A stretch of DNA of 64,000 bases, taken from contig NZ_FOTK01000002.1 in NCBI RefSeq assembly GCF_900114535.1, positions 62,001-126,000 of the forward strand, given 5' to 3'. A program made the position numbers and the translations under genes. Below are positions 1 to 10,009 of the stretch, piece by piece. The stretch is from Methylobacterium pseudosasicola (lineage in GTDB: Bacteria > Pseudomonadota > Alphaproteobacteria > Rhizobiales > Beijerinckiaceae). How positions within the stretch are numbered: position 1 is the first letter of the stretch; each line of letters starts with the position of its first letter. The notes below the pieces were generated by a model that did no database searches, had not been told where the DNA came from, and saw nothing but the letters and a program-made list of their open reading frames with translations.

Positions 1-75
1 CTAGGCCCTGCTTCATCAGGGCTCTGCCCTGACAACCCGCCAAAGGACGATGCGCCCTTTGGAAACCCAGACCTA
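1..75. repeat. Composite palindromic repeat, partial copy
   Basis: The sequence between the window edge and the cysJ stop holds a GC-rich hairpin built on CAGGGC-N-(C/T)-GCCCTG, followed by CCGCCAAAGG ... CCCTTTGGAAACCC. The same order of blocks occurs near 5966-6292 and 43583-43692. It lies just past the 3' end of cysJ and could act as a transcription end or be a dispersed repeat. Because the window starts here, its left boundary is unknown. Confidence 0.55.
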
Positions 76-98
76 CCCGTGCTCCGTCGGCATACGCT

Positions 99-1868
99 CT
101 AGTAAACGTCCTGCTGGTAGCGGTGGCTGCGCTCCAGGGCCGCAACCTGCGCCTCGGCGTCGGCCGGGTTCAGGCCCTTGGCGGTCTCGTAGGCCCGCAC
201 CACCGCGGCGCGCACGTCCTTGGCCATGTTCTTGGCATCGCCGCAGACGTAGAAATAGGCGCCGCCCTCCAGCCAGGAGACCAGCTCCTTGGCGTTGTGG
301 GTGATGCGGTCCTGCACGTAGACCTTCTCCGGCTGGTCCCGGGAGAAGGCCACGTCGATCTTCGTCAGCGCGCCCTCCTCCAGGGCCTCCTGCCATTCGA
401 GCTGGTACAGGAAGTCGTGCAGGAAGTGCCGGTCGCCGAAGAACAGCCAGGAGCGGCCTGGGGCCTCGATGGCGCGGCGCTCCTGCACGAAGGCGCGGAA
501 CGGCGCGACGCCGGTGCCGGGGCCGACCATGATGATGTCGGCGGCCGGATCCTGCGGCAGGCGGAAATGCCGGTTCGGCTTTAGCCGCACCCGCAGCTTG
601 GCGCCGTCGCGGATCCGGTCGGCGACGTGGACCGAGGCGACGCCTGAGCGGGCGCGGCCGTGGGTCTCGTAGCGCACCGCCACGATGGCGAGATGGACCT
701 CGTCGCCCACTTCCTTGCGCGAGGACGCGATCGAGTAGGCCCGGGGCGGCAGCGGCCGGGTAATGGTGGTGAGGTGCTCAGGCGTCAGCGTCGCCGGGAA
801 GGTCGCCAGCAGGTCGATCAGGTGCCGTCCCTCGATCCAGGCCCGGACCTCGCCGCTGTCGATCAGCTTCTGCGCGTCCGCGTGGCCGGTCGCCTTGACG
901 AAGCGCTCGATCGTGGCGGCCGAGAGGGTGGTGATGTCGCGCTCGGCGAGCAGCGCCTTGCGCAGGGCCTCGTCGCCCGACAGCCCCGCGGCGGTCAGGA
1001 TCTCGTCCACCAGCTGCGGGTCGTTCTCGGGGAAGATCTCGAGCGAATCGCCCGGCTCGTAGGCGGGCGCCCCGTCCTCGAAGGCCAGCGCCAGGTGGAT
1101 GGTCTCCTTGTCCGAGCGCGAGGAGTTGAGGTTCACGTGCTCGACGACCTCGACCACCAGCGGCTCGCGGCTCGGCTCGGCCTCGTCGTCCTCGCCGGGG
1201 GCGGCGCGGGCGAAATCCACCGCCACGACGTTGTCGGGCGTCTCGGCCGGGGCGAGGGCCTTGAGGGTGTTCTTGATCCAGTCGGCGGCCGGCTTCTCGA
1301 AATCGAGATCGAGGTCGGCGCGCTCGGCGGCGCGCTTGCCGCCCAGGGCCTCGAAGCGCGCGTCGAGCGCCTTACCGATGGCGCAGAATTCCACGTAGGA
1401 CGTGTCGCCGAGCGCCAGGACGGCGAAGTCCACGCCGTCGATGCGCGGGGCGCCCTCCCCCATCAGTTCGCCATAGGCCCGCACGGCCCGGGCCGGCGGC
1501 TCGCCCTCGCCCCAGGTCGCCGCGATGGCGATGAGCTTGCCGGCCTTGGGCAGGGTCGCGACATCGAGGTCGGAGAAATCCATGACCTTCGGCTTGAAGC
1601 CCTGCTTGCGCGCCAGCTTGGCGACGTTGCCGGCCAGCGCCTCGGAATTCCCCGATTCGCTCGCATAGACGATCGTCAGCGGCTCGGCCGCCTTGGGCGG
1701 GGCGGCAGGGGCCGCCGCCGGCTGGCCGCCGGCGGCATCGAGGCCCGCCAGGAAACCCGCCAGCCACGCGCGCTGCACAGGGGTCGCGCTGCCGAGCACG
1801 GCGTCGAGGCTGGCGCGCTCGCCGTCGCCGAACGGGGCGGTGCGCGGAAGGAGATTCTGGCGTGCCAT
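99..1868 (-). CDS. cysJ: Sulfite reductase flavoprotein (alpha) subunit
   Basis: 589 residues, close to the usual CysJ length of about 600. It would pass electrons from NADPH through FAD and FMN to the sulfite reductase hemoprotein in the cytoplasm. After an Ala/Pro linker, the flavodoxin domain starts with TIVYASESGNSEALA (about residues 65-79, FMN phosphate loop). The FAD domain has PRAYSIASSRKE, the NADP domain has GPGTGVAPFRAFVQER, and the C-terminus ends HRYQQDVY with the terminal aromatic typical of the family. The ATG start fits the homologous N-terminus. The hemoprotein gene cysI is not in the window. The start lies 44 bp from a palindrome shared with cysH and sbp, so sulfur-responsive control is likely (inference). 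A cytochrome P450 reductase-type protein is the alternative, but the neighbours favour cysJ. Confidence 0.85.
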   Translation of the reverse strand: MARQNLLPRTAPFGDGERASLDAVLGSATPVQRAWLAGFLAGLDAAGGQPAAAPAAPPKAAEPLTIVYASESGNSEALAGNVAKLARKQGFKPKVMDFSDLDVATLPKAGKLIAIAATWGEGEPPARAVRAYGELMGEGAPRIDGVDFAVLALGDTSYVEFCAIGKALDARFEALGGKRAAERADLDLDFEKPAADWIKNTLKALAPAETPDNVVAVDFARAAPGEDDEAEPSREPLVVEVVEHVNLNSSRSDKETIHLALAFEDGAPAYEPGDSLEIFPENDPQLVDEILTAAGLSGDEALRKALLAERDITTLSAATIERFVKATGHADAQKLIDSGEVRAWIEGRHLIDLLATFPATLTPEHLTTITRPLPPRAYSIASSRKEVGDEVHLAIVAVRYETHGRARSGVASVHVADRIRDGAKLRVRLKPNRHFRLPQDPAADIIMVGPGTGVAPFRAFVQERRAIEAPGRSWLFFGDRHFLHDFLYQLEWQEALEEGALTKIDVAFSRDQPEKVYVQDRITHNAKELVSWLEGGAYFYVCGDAKNMAKDVRAAVVRAYETAKGLNPADAEAQVAALERSHRYQQDVY

Positions 1869-1912
1869 CAGGGGACCATGTCATGGCCTACGGGGCCGGT
1901 GTCAATCGAAAA

Positions 1913-1930
1913 CGTTCTTTTTGCAGAACG
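1913..1930. promoter_or_regulatory. Palindromic operator candidate upstream of cysJ
   Basis: Perfect inverted repeat CGTTCT-N6-AGAACG, 45 bp upstream of the cysJ start codon. Sites of the same geometry (6-bp arms, 6-bp spacer) precede cysH (2672-2689) and sbp (50871-50888). The shared form and the shared function of the flanking genes suggest a sulfur-regulon operator; the binding protein is unknown. Confidence 0.55.
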
Positions 1931-1978
1931 CGTCTGAACTAGGACATTGCTTTCGTTGCGACGCAACAAAACAGAAAA

Positions 1979-2494
1979 TTATTCTCCCACGACCGAGAGA
2001 ACCGGCGCCGTTCCGGGGAGGTGACGCCCGGTTTTCGGCGGCGCGGGCAGCGGTAGGGCGGTGGTGGATTTCACCTTTTCCATAGCGAATCGCGAGGTGA
2101 CGTTCTTCAGCGGCAGCACTGCGATAAGCTGCTTATAGAAACTGTCATAGGCCTGCATGTCGGCCACGACGACGCGCAGCATGTAATCCACATCGCCGGC
2201 CATCCGGTAGAATTCCAAGACCTCGGGCATGGCCGAGATGGTCGCGGCGAAGCGCTGCAGCCAGTCCTGGGAATGGTCCGCGGTCTCGATGGAGACGAAC
2301 ACGGTGAGCCCGAGGCCGAGCTTGACCGGATCGAGCACCGCCACCCGCCGGTCGATCACCCCGTCGGCCTCCAGCTTCTGGATGCGCTTCCAGCACGGGG
2401 TCTGAGACAGGCCGACGCGCTCGCCGATCGCCGCGATGGAGAGGGTCGCATCCGCCTGCAGCAAGGCGAGAATCTTCAGATCGATGGCGTCCAA
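1979..2494 (-). CDS. Lrp/AsnC family transcriptional regulator
   Basis: 171 residues from a TTG start. The open frame runs further upstream, but the extra N-terminal part has no family similarity. The TTG is preceded by GGAG at a 6-bp spacing and leads straight into the classical LDAIDLKILALLQADATLSIAAIGERVGLS winged-helix start (shown here only as the landmark DAIDLKILALL). The recognition helix region reads SQTPCWKRIQKLEADGVI; the C-terminal RAM ligand domain follows with EFYRMAGDVDYMLRVV. The protein is about 10 residues longer than typical Lrp because of a Pro-rich tail. It sits between cysJ and the divergent cysHDN operon and could regulate either; the specific effector is not predictable. 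Confidence 0.85.
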   Translation of the reverse strand: MDAIDLKILALLQADATLSIAAIGERVGLSQTPCWKRIQKLEADGVIDRRVAVLDPVKLGLGLTVFVSIETADHSQDWLQRFAATISAMPEVLEFYRMAGDVDYMLRVVVADMQAYDSFYKQLIAVLPLKNVTSRFAMEKVKSTTALPLPAPPKTGRHLPGTAPVLSVVGE

Positions 2495-2671
2495 AGCTGT
2501 CTCCGTAGGGATTCTTCCACGCTGGGCCGCGCGTGGGAGTGTAAGCGTTTCGCGGGGCCGACGAGAAGAATCTTTTATCGTGCGCCGTATCATGCGCGGC
2601 GGCCCCGGGGGCGCCACCGCACGCCAAGCCCCCCGGATATGCCCGACAAGCAACCCGCGACGCCTTGACTT

Positions 2672-2689
2672 CGTTCGGTATAGCGAACA
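2672..2689. promoter_or_regulatory. Palindromic operator candidate in the lrp-cysH intergenic region
   Basis: CGTTCG-N6-CGAACA, a near-perfect inverted repeat 73 bp upstream of the cysH start, in the region between the divergent Lrp-family gene and cysHDN. It has the same arm and spacer lengths as the sites before cysJ and sbp. Confidence 0.55.
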
Positions 2690-2762
2690 TTTCGACCATT
2701 CGACAACAGGGGGCGGCGCGGTCCGCGCCCTTTCCCACCATCCAACCTCAGGACATGTCGCG

Positions 2763-3575
2763 ATGACCCGTCCGGACCGAACGCAGGCCGATTCCCTCGC
2801 GGACCGGCTGTCGGGGCTCGACCTGCCAGGCCGGCTCCACCTGATCGCCGCCGAGATCCCGGGCCGCCTCGTGTTCACCACGAGCCTCGGCGTCGAGGAC
2901 CAGGCGCTGACCCACGGGCTGGCGATGGCGGGGCTCGCCAAGGGCCGCGTCGAGATCGTGACCCTCGATACCGGCCGGCTGTTCCCGGAGGCCTACGATA
3001 CCTGGGCCGAGACCGAATCGGCCTACGGCATCCGAATCGGCGCCTACGCGCCGGAGCGGGGGGCCGTAGAGGCGTTCGTGCGCGACGAAGGCATCAACGG
3101 CTTCCGGCGCTCGGTGGCGGCCCGGCAGGCCTGCTGCGGGTTCCGCAAGGTCGAGCCGCTGGGCCGCGCCCTCGACGGGGCGAGCGGCTGGCTCACCGGT
3201 CTGCGCGCCGGCCAATCGGCCAACCGCGCCGAGACGCCGCTCGCCGCGTTCGACGCCGAGCGCGGCCTGATCAAGCTCAACCCCCTGGCCGACTGGACCC
3301 GGGCGCAGGTCGACAGCTTCGTGCGCGAGAATTTCATTCCCTACAACGTGCTGCACGACCGCGGCTTCCCGTCCATCGGCTGCGCCCCCTGCACCCGCGC
3401 CGTGAAGCTCGGCGAGCCGGAACGTGCCGGACGCTGGTGGTGGGAGCAGGAAGAGAAGAAGGAGTGCGGCCTGCATGTCGGGCGGCCCTCCGCGTCGGTG
3501 CAACCGGGCCAGGAGCCCGCAATCTTCGAGAGCAACCAGGACGTGAAGACCCGCCAGCCGGAGTTCGCCCGATGA
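2763..3575 (+). CDS. cysH: Assimilatory adenylylsulfate (APS) reductase, PAPS/APS reductase family
   Basis: 270 residues. Reduces activated sulfate to sulfite using thioredoxin. The PP-loop-like N-terminal part has [13 protein letters not shown]. The paired cysteines at about residues 124-125 (ACCGFRK) and CAPC at about 207-210 are the four [4Fe-4S] ligands that mark the plant/bacterial APS-reducing type rather than the PAPS-specific type. The catalytic cysteine is in KKECGLH near residue 235. The ATG at 2763 was chosen because upstream residues in the open frame have no similarity. The TGA overlaps the ATG of cysD (ATGA), so translation is probably coupled. No cysC kinase gene is present, consistent with APS as substrate. 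Confidence 0.92.
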   Translation: MTRPDRTQADSLADRLSGLDLPGRLHLIAAEIPGRLVFTTSLGVEDQALTHGLAMAGLAKGRVEIVTLDTGRLFPEAYDTWAETESAYGIRIGAYAPERGAVEAFVRDEGINGFRRSVAARQACCGFRKVEPLGRALDGASGWLTGLRAGQSANRAETPLAAFDAERGLIKLNPLADWTRAQVDSFVRENFIPYNVLHDRGFPSIGCAPCTRAVKLGEPERAGRWWWEQEEKKECGLHVGRPSASVQPGQEPAIFESNQDVKTRQPEFAR

Positions 3576-4522
3576 GCGCAGCCCTCGCCGCCGCCGTGTC
3601 GCCGGGCGCCCCCGCCTCCGCCGACCGCCTCAGCCACCTGAAGCGGCTGGAGGCCGAGAGCATCCACATCTTCCGGGAGACGGTCGCCGAGGCCGAGAAC
3701 CCGGTGATGCTCTACTCGATCGGCAAGGATTCCTCGGTCCTGCTGCACCTGGCCCTGAAGGCCTTCGCGCCCGGCACCCTGCCGTTCCCGCTGCTCCACG
3801 TCGACACCACGTGGAAGTTCCGCGAGATGATCGCCTTCCGCGACGCCCGGGTGAAGGAACTCGGCCTCGACCTCCTGGTCCACACCAACCCGGACGGGCT
3901 CGCCCGCGGCGTCGGGCCGGTGAGCCACGGCTCCGAGGTCCATACCGACGTGATGAAGACCCAGGCGCTGCGCCAGGCGCTCGACAAGTACAAGTTCGAC
4001 GCGGCCTTCGGCGGCGCCCGCCGGGACGAGGAGGCGAGCCGCGCCAAGGAGCGGATCATCTCGCTCCGCACCGCGCAGCATCGCTGGGATCCCAAGCGCC
4101 AGCGCGCGGAGCCCTGGCACCTCTACAACCTCAAGAAGAAGCGCGGCGAGTCCCTGCGGGTGTTCCCGCTCTCGAACTGGACCGAGCTCGATATCTGGCT
4201 CTACATCGAGCAGGAAAAGATCCCGATCGTGCCGCTCTACTTCGCCGCCGAGCGCCCGGTGGTGGAGCGCGACGGCCAGCTGATCATGGTCGACGACGAC
4301 AGGCTGCCCCTGGAGCCGGGAGAGGTTCCGCAGCAGCGCCTCGTGCGCTTCCGGACGCTCGGCTGCTACCCGCTCACCGGGGCGGTGGAGAGCGATGCGG
4401 CGACCCTCCCGGAGATCGTCGGCGAGACGCTGGCGGCCCGCACCTCGGAGCGCCAGGGCCGGGTGATCGACAAGGACGGCGCGGGCTCCATGGAGCGCAA
4501 GAAGCAGGAAGGCTACTTCTGA
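3572..4522 (+). CDS. cysD: Sulfate adenylyltransferase subunit 2
   Basis: 316 residues. Catalytic subunit of ATP sulfurylase, forming APS from ATP and sulfate in complex with CysN. The ATP-binding PP-loop SIGKDSS is at about residues 49-55. [12 protein letters not shown], the [12 protein letters not shown] segment and the C-terminal [21 protein letters not shown] block (landmark [10 protein letters not shown]) are standard for CysD. The start overlaps the cysH stop by ATGA, and its own stop overlaps the cysN ATG (TGATG), so the three genes form one tightly coupled operon. The first 20 residues are Ala-rich and poorly conserved. Confidence 0.95.
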   Translation: MSAALAAAVSPGAPASADRLSHLKRLEAESIHIFRETVAEAENPVMLYSIGKDSSVLLHLALKAFAPGTLPFPLLHVDTTWKFREMIAFRDARVKELGLDLLVHTNPDGLARGVGPVSHGSEVHTDVMKTQALRQALDKYKFDAAFGGARRDEEASRAKERIISLRTAQHRWDPKRQRAEPWHLYNLKKKRGESLRVFPLSNWTELDIWLYIEQEKIPIVPLYFAAERPVVERDGQLIMVDDDRLPLEPGEVPQQRLVRFRTLGCYPLTGAVESDAATLPEIVGETLAARTSERQGRVIDKDGAGSMERKKQEGYF

Positions 4523-5931
4523 TGACGGTGCACCAGGATCCCACCGCGTTCAGCGACCGCGCCGCCACCTATCAGGCGTTCCTGGCCGCCCACCAGAACA
4601 AGGCCGTGCTGCGCTTCATCGCCTGCGGCTCCGTGGATGACGGCAAGTCGACCCTGATCGGCCGGCTGCTGCATGACACCAAGCAGATCTTCGACGACCA
4701 GATCTCGGCGCTCCAGCGCGATTCCCGCCGCCATGGTACGCAGGGGCAGGAGATCGACCTGGCGCTGCTGGTCGACGGCCTTCAGGCCGAGCGCGAGCAG
4801 GGCATCACCATCGACGTCGCCTACCGGTTCTTCTCCACCGACAAGCGCTCGTTCATCGTGGCCGACACCCCCGGCCACGAGCAGTACACCCGCAACATGG
4901 CCACCGGCGCCTCGACGGCGGACGTGGCGGTGATCCTGGTGGACGCCCGCCAGGGCCTGATCCGTCAGACAAGGCGCCACGCCCTGCTGGTCTCGATGCT
5001 CGGTATCCGCCGGGTGGTGCTGGCGGTGAACAAGATGGATCTGGTCGGCTGGTCGCAGGACAAGTTCGATGCGATCCGCGCAGGCTTCGCCGACTTCGCC
5101 CGCGAGTTGAATTTCGCTGAGGTCAAGGCGATCCCGCTCTCGGCCAAGAACGGCGACAACGTCGCAGAGCCGGGCATCGCCGCCCCCTGGTACACGGGTG
5201 GCACCCTGCTCGACCACTTGGAGACCGTGCCGGTGCACGCGGAGGCGCTCAACGCCCCGTTCCGCATGGCGATCCAGTGGGTCAACCGGCCGAATTCCGA
5301 GTTCCGCGGCTATAGCGGGCGGATCGCCAGCGGCCGGGTCCGCCCCGGCGACGCGATCACCATCCAGCCCTCTGGCCGGACCTCGACGGTGGCGCGGATC
5401 TACACCGCCGACGGCGACCTGGCCGAGGCCGGCGAGGACGAATCGGTGACGCTGGTGCTGGCCGACCAGATCGATGCCTCGCGCGGTCAGGTGATTGCGG
5501 CCTCCGCGGCCCCGCTGCGGATCACCGAGCAGTTCGAAGCCCGCCTGTTCTGGGCGGCCGAGACCGAGCTGGCGCCGGGGGCGAGCCTGCTCGCCAAGAT
5601 CGGCACCGCCACGGTCAACGCCACCGTGGAACGGATCGTCTCGCGCATCGATCCCGAGACCGGCAATCCGGGCCCGGCCGAGCGCCTCGCCGCCAACGAC
5701 ATCGCGGACGTGGCCCTGCGTCTCGACCGGCCGGTGGCGGTGGACGCCTACGCAGACAACCGCGAAACCGGCAGCCTGATCCTGATCGACCGCGAGACCA
5801 CCGACACGGCGGCGCTCGGGCTGGTCCTGGCGCCGAAGGGCGAAGCCACACCGGCGGCCTCCACCCCGCTGACCGCCGACGAGAAGGCCCCCAGCCTGCT
5901 CGGTCGCTTGGGCCGCCTCTTCGGCCGCTGA
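4522..5931 (+). CDS. cysN: Sulfate adenylyltransferase subunit 1 (GTPase)
   Basis: 469 residues. Regulatory GTPase subunit of ATP sulfurylase; GTP hydrolysis drives APS synthesis by CysD. The G1 P-loop GSVDDGKST is at residues 36-44, G3 is DTPGHEQYTRNM, and G4 is NKMD. EF-Tu-like beta-barrel domains 2 and 3 follow. It ends without the fused APS kinase domain found in CysNC proteins, which agrees with direct APS reduction by the linked cysH. It is the last gene of cysHDN and is followed by hairpin-rich repeat DNA. Confidence 0.95.
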   Translation: MTVHQDPTAFSDRAATYQAFLAAHQNKAVLRFIACGSVDDGKSTLIGRLLHDTKQIFDDQISALQRDSRRHGTQGQEIDLALLVDGLQAEREQGITIDVAYRFFSTDKRSFIVADTPGHEQYTRNMATGASTADVAVILVDARQGLIRQTRRHALLVSMLGIRRVVLAVNKMDLVGWSQDKFDAIRAGFADFARELNFAEVKAIPLSAKNGDNVAEPGIAAPWYTGGTLLDHLETVPVHAEALNAPFRMAIQWVNRPNSEFRGYSGRIASGRVRPGDAITIQPSGRTSTVARIYTADGDLAEAGEDESVTLVLADQIDASRGQVIAASAAPLRITEQFEARLFWAAETELAPGASLLAKIGTATVNATVERIVSRIDPETGNPGPAERLAANDIADVALRLDRPVAVDAYADNRETGSLILIDRETTDTAALGLVLAPKGEATPAASTPLTADEKAPSLLGRLGRLFGR

Positions 5932-5941
5932 GGCGGGAAAG

Positions 5942-6038
5942 GTCCCGGATCCACAAGGTCCGGGACCTTGTGCGGGTCCAGGGCGGAGCCCTGGTACATC
6001 GGGGCTCCGCCCCGATACCCCGCCAAAGGGCTGAGCCC
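5942..6038. repeat. Composite palindromic repeat, left part (interrupted)
   Basis: Series of hairpins directly after cysN: CACAAGGTC-N3-GACCTTGTG, CAGGGCGGAGCCCTG, CGGGGCTCCGCCCCG, then the left half of CAAAGGGCTGAGCCCTTTG. The last hairpin is split by the 232-bp element that follows and resumes at 6272. The first hairpin may also serve as the cysHDN terminator. Related blocks occur at 1-75, 43333-43692 and 58041-58090. Confidence 0.7.
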
Positions 6039-6270
6039 AGCCCTTTCAAGGTGTTTCCGGAAGTGCCGGAACGACCAGACGCGCTCTCCTCCCCCTTGTG
6101 GGGAGGAGTTGGAGGTGGGGGTGGTGCAGAAGGCACCGTGACGTTCGATCCTGCACCACCCCCACCCCTGACCCCTCCCCACAAGGGAGAGGGGAAATAT
6201 GCTTCTCTTTCAATACGTTACAAACATGGAACAGGGTCTCTGCATCCAGCTCAAACACCTTGAAAGGGCT
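6039..6270 (+). mobile_element. 232-bp MITE-like element, copy A
   Basis: The element begins AGCCCTTTCAAGGTGTTT and ends with the exact reverse complement, an 18-bp terminal inverted repeat. It holds a GC-rich palindromic core (about 6078-6200) and a lower-GC segment, with no plausible protein. An identical copy (by eye) lies in the opposite orientation at 43350-43581. Here it splits the hairpin CAAAGGGCTGAGCCCTTTG, and GGGCTGAGCCC is present on both sides (6028-6038 and 6272-6282), as expected for an 11-bp target duplication. An uninterrupted version of the target is at 43667-43688. No transposase is encoded; mobilisation in trans is an inference. Confidence 0.8.
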
Positions 6271-6271
6271 G

Positions 6272-6292
6272 GGGCTGAGCCCTTTGGGATCC
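6272..6292. repeat. Composite palindromic repeat, right part
   Basis: Continuation of the repeat interrupted by the 232-bp element: GGGCTGAGCCCTTTGGGA, including the second copy of the target duplication. It abuts the stop codon of the oxidoreductase gene on the minus strand. Confidence 0.6.
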
Positions 6293-6293
6293 C

Positions 6294-7319
6294 TTAGGCC
6301 GCTTCCGAGACGGCGCCGAGGCCCCAGGCCTGCGCCAGCTGCGTGTAGGACTCGTGCCGCGCCGCCTGGTCGGGTATCGCCGAGACGATCATCAGCTCGT
6401 CGGCCTGCGTCCGCGTGACGAGATCCGTGAGCGTCGCTCGCAGGGTTTCCGGCCCGCCCACATGCAGCTTGTCACGGCCGCGCTCGATCTGGGCGCGCTC
6501 GGAATCGGAATACGGGTAGGCCAGCGCTTCGTCCAAGCTCGGCAACGGCCGGTACTCGCCGCGCTCCCGCCGCAGGGTCGACAGCCGCGCGCTCGCGGCC
6601 AGCCGCTCGGCCTCCGCATCGGTGGCGGCGCAGATCGCCGCCACGGCCAGGATCGCGTGAGGCCGCTCGCCCAGGCGGGTCGGCCGGAACAGGCGGCGAT
6701 AAGCCAGCATCGGCGCCTCGGCCGGCATCCCGGAAAAGTGCTGCGCGAAGCCGAAGCCGCAGCCGATCTCCCCGGCGAGCTGGGCGCTGTAATCGGACGA
6801 GCCGAGCAGAAAGATCGGCGGCAGGGGCACTCCGGCAGGGCTCGCCTGGATCTTGCCGAACGGATGCCCCTCTGGAAATCCGCCGTCCCAGAACAGCAAT
6901 TCCTGCAGGCGGTCCAAAAAGTCGTCGTTGCCGCCCTCCCCGGGGGCCTCCCGCCGACGCAGGGCCCGGGCAGTGAGCCCGTCGGTGCCGGGCGCGCGCC
7001 CGAGGCCGAGATCGATCCGGCCCGGGAACAGCGCCTCCAGCACCCGGAAGCGCTCGGCCACCATCAGCGGCGCGTGGTTCGGCAGCATGATCCCGCCCGA
7101 GCCGACCCGGATCGTCCGGGTCGCGGCAGCGATCTGGCCGATCATGATCTCCGGGGCCGGACTCGCCACGTTGGGCAGGGCGTGATGCTCGGCCAGCCAG
7201 TAGCGGCGGTAGCCGAGGCCATCGACGTGGCGCGCCAGCGCCAGCGTGTCATGCAGCGCCTGAGCCGGAGTCGAATCGGCGCTGACGAAGGAGAGGTCGA
7301 GGACGGAGAGCGGTATCAT
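6294..7319 (-). CDS. Luciferase-like (LLM class) flavin-dependent oxidoreductase
   Basis: 341 residues from ATG 7319, the size of YhbW-type members of the luciferase-like monooxygenase family. Expected to use reduced FMN and oxygen or F420-like chemistry in a TIM-barrel fold; the substrate is unknown. Landmarks are the N-terminal IPLSVLDLSFV, RYWLAEHHALPN, VGSGGIMLPNHAPL and the loop DLGLGRAPGTD, all typical of the YhbW/LLM subgroup. The open frame extends upstream of 7319 but overlaps the toxin gene, so the internal ATG is preferred. It lies 61 bp downstream of the ParE-like toxin stop on the same strand; a functional link is not evident. Confidence 0.85.
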   Translation of the reverse strand: MIPLSVLDLSFVSADSTPAQALHDTLALARHVDGLGYRRYWLAEHHALPNVASPAPEIMIGQIAAATRTIRVGSGGIMLPNHAPLMVAERFRVLEALFPGRIDLGLGRAPGTDGLTARALRRREAPGEGGNDDFLDRLQELLFWDGGFPEGHPFGKIQASPAGVPLPPIFLLGSSDYSAQLAGEIGCGFGFAQHFSGMPAEAPMLAYRRLFRPTRLGERPHAILAVAAICAATDAEAERLAASARLSTLRRERGEYRPLPSLDEALAYPYSDSERAQIERGRDKLHVGGPETLRATLTDLVTRTQADELMIVSAIPDQAARHESYTQLAQAWGLGAVSEAA

Positions 7320-7380
7320 CGATAGGAGATGGGGAGGCGTGTGGGCCGGTGCGAGGGCCCGATGATCCGCGTCGGCCCGG

Positions 7381-7716
7381 TCATGGCGCCGGTTCGTCGT
7401 CCGGCCGGTCGCTCCGGTACAGCGCCTCGAAATCCCGGCCGCCATAGAACACGTTGGTGATCATCACCCGCTCGGTCTCGACCCGATAGGCGATGATCGC
7501 AGATCGTTCGAACGGCACCGTCCGCAGGCTGGGCTCCAGGTCGTCGCGCGGACGACCGCCATGTGGGGCATCGCCGATGCGCCGGCAGCGTTCGATGATC
7601 CGCCGGATGAAGCCCTCGGCAATGGCGTTGTCTTGGCTCGCAAGGAGCACGACACGGAAGATGTCCGCGAGATCGATCCGAGCGTCGCGCTGGAACGCGA
7701 CCGGCAGCCTACGCAC
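7381..7716 (-). CDS. ParE/RelE-superfamily toxin of a type II toxin-antitoxin pair
   Basis: About 111 residues from a GTG at 7716. The fold pattern fits plasmid-stabilisation/ParE toxins: N-terminal RRLPVAFQRDARIDLADIF, a helix with GFIRRIIERCRRIGDAPHGGRPRDDL, then beta strands SLRTVPFERSAIIAYRVETERVMITNVFYGGRDFEAL. Its start overlaps the antitoxin stop, as in many such operons. The GTG choice depends on this overlap; an upstream start is possible. ParE members usually act on gyrase and RelE members on ribosome-bound mRNA; the target here cannot be told from sequence. Confidence 0.75.
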   Translation of the reverse strand: MRRLPVAFQRDARIDLADIFRVVLLASQDNAIAEGFIRRIIERCRRIGDAPHGGRPRDDLEPSLRTVPFERSAIIAYRVETERVMITNVFYGGRDFEALYRSDRPDDEPAP

Positions 7717-7993
7717 GACGGCGATCGTCCAGGGCCTGGGCGAACAGAATTTCCATCTGCGCCTCGACCTCATCGAGACTCAGCGGCGGGCTGGGGTCGT
7801 CCAAAGAACGGCGGATGCGGGCGCGGATCGCGTCGAGGCGTTCTGCATCCTCCTGGCGCCGGCTCTGCCAGGCCTGCACTGCGTCCTCCAGAACCTCGCC
7901 GAGCGAGGCGTATTCGCCGGCCTCGACGCGCTCGCGCAGGGCACGGACCGTCTCGGGGGGCAGCGTCACGCTGATCGTCTCGGCCGGCGGCAT
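7709..7993 (-). CDS. ParD/CopG-like ribbon-helix-helix antitoxin
   Basis: 94 residues from ATG 7993. The N-terminal strand ETISVTLPPETVRALRERV followed by EYASLGEVLEDAVQAW is a ribbon-helix-helix DNA-binding domain as in ParD antitoxins. The C-terminal half is charged and helical and would wrap the toxin. It is first in the pair, overlaps the toxin start, and probably autorepresses the operon. A longer open frame upstream has no family similarity. Confidence 0.75.
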   Translation of the reverse strand: MPPAETISVTLPPETVRALRERVEAGEYASLGEVLEDAVQAWQSRRQEDAERLDAIRARIRRSLDDPSPPLSLDEVEAQMEILFAQALDDRRRA

Positions 7994-8090
7994 GAATCGC
8001 CCTCGTCCATCGCCCTCTTCGAATCGACACGAGACTAGCATGGAATCCGGCCCGCCGCGCAGCCTTGTCCGCACCGCACCGTCGGCCTAG

Positions 8091-9353
<1,263 letters not shown>

Positions 9354-9375
9354 CAGCCTCGGAGGGATCGCCGGA

Positions 9376-9702
9376 TCAGTCGGCGATCCCGAGCACGAGA
9401 GCGAGCATCCGGTTCAGGGAGGCGAGGGTATCGCGCTCCAAGCGACCGATGGGCGGGCTGCATTTCGCGCGCGGCATGGCGATGATCTTGTCGGTCATGA
9501 TCTGCGAGACGCTTCGCAATCCGTTGGCCGCTGATGGTTCGACGGTCAGCCGGAAGAGCGGTGCATCGCGCAGAGTACTCGTGAGGAGGCAGACAAGGAT
9601 GCTGTCGGTCTCGACGAGCCAATCGGACTGAATGACGAGGGCGGGACGCGGCTTGCCGTATGAACCAGGCGGCGAGACGGTCACGATGTCACCGCGCGTC
9701 AC
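9376..9702 (-). CDS. MazF/PemK family toxin
   Basis: 108 residues from a GTG start overlapping the antitoxin stop (GTGA). Starts TRGDIVTVSPPGSYGKPRPALVIQSD, the typical MazF RGDI(V/W) and KPRPALV(I/V)Q signature, followed by TSTLRDAPLFRLTVEPSAANGLRSVSQIMTDKI with the conserved S-QIMTDK block (landmark SQIMTDK). Members are mRNA interferases; the cleavage sequence cannot be inferred. It pairs with the gene at 9699-9947. Confidence 0.85.
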   Translation of the reverse strand: MTRGDIVTVSPPGSYGKPRPALVIQSDWLVETDSILVCLLTSTLRDAPLFRLTVEPSAANGLRSVSQIMTDKIIAMPRAKCSPPIGRLERDTLASLNRMLALVLGIAD

Positions 9703-9947
9703 GGTTCGGGCCAGTCGAACGCCGACGCGATGAAGTCCAGGGCTTCGGCCTCCTCGGGCGCGCCCTTCAAAAGCGCGGCCTGCCGAGCAGCTTCTTCCTT
9801 GAAGCCCGGCGCCAATGGGTCCGGAACCCAGATGCGCACGAGCTTCATGCCATCACGCCGCGGCGCCTGATGATAGCGCTGGGACTTCGGCTGTCCTTCC
9901 CGGGGCTTGATCTGGGGCATGAATTGGCGGGTCCGATCGCGCGCCAT
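9699..9947 (-). CDS. MazE-family antitoxin (DUF3018-like)
   Basis: Up to 82 residues. The central KLVRIWVPDPLAPGFKEEAARQA resembles the (V/L)(Q/R)IWVPD-x(2-3)-APGF-x-EE-x-RRQ core of DUF3018 proteins that are found next to MazF toxins (landmark RIWVPDPLAPGF). The C-terminus EALDFIASAFDWPEP is acidic and would bind the toxin. Start is uncertain: ATGs at 9947 and 9920 are both possible and neither has a strong ribosome-binding site. The stop overlaps the toxin GTG. Confidence 0.75.
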   Translation of the reverse strand: MARDRTRQFMPQIKPREGQPKSQRYHQAPRRDGMKLVRIWVPDPLAPGFKEEAARQAALLKGAPEEAEALDFIASAFDWPEP

Positions 9948-10009
9948 ACTAGGCTTCGACAGCGCTCGTGACTACCATGTCCGGATCTCTGAACCCTCGC
10001 GAGCCTCCC

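Noticed and set aside
660..1937. Plus-strand open frame opposite cysJ
   Set aside because: Shadow of cysJ; no start signals and no family-like sequence.
6039..6270. Small proteins encoded by the 232-bp element
   Set aside because: The open frames inside (about 70-100 codons) are Pro/Gly/His-rich translations of palindromic DNA and lack ribosome-binding sites.
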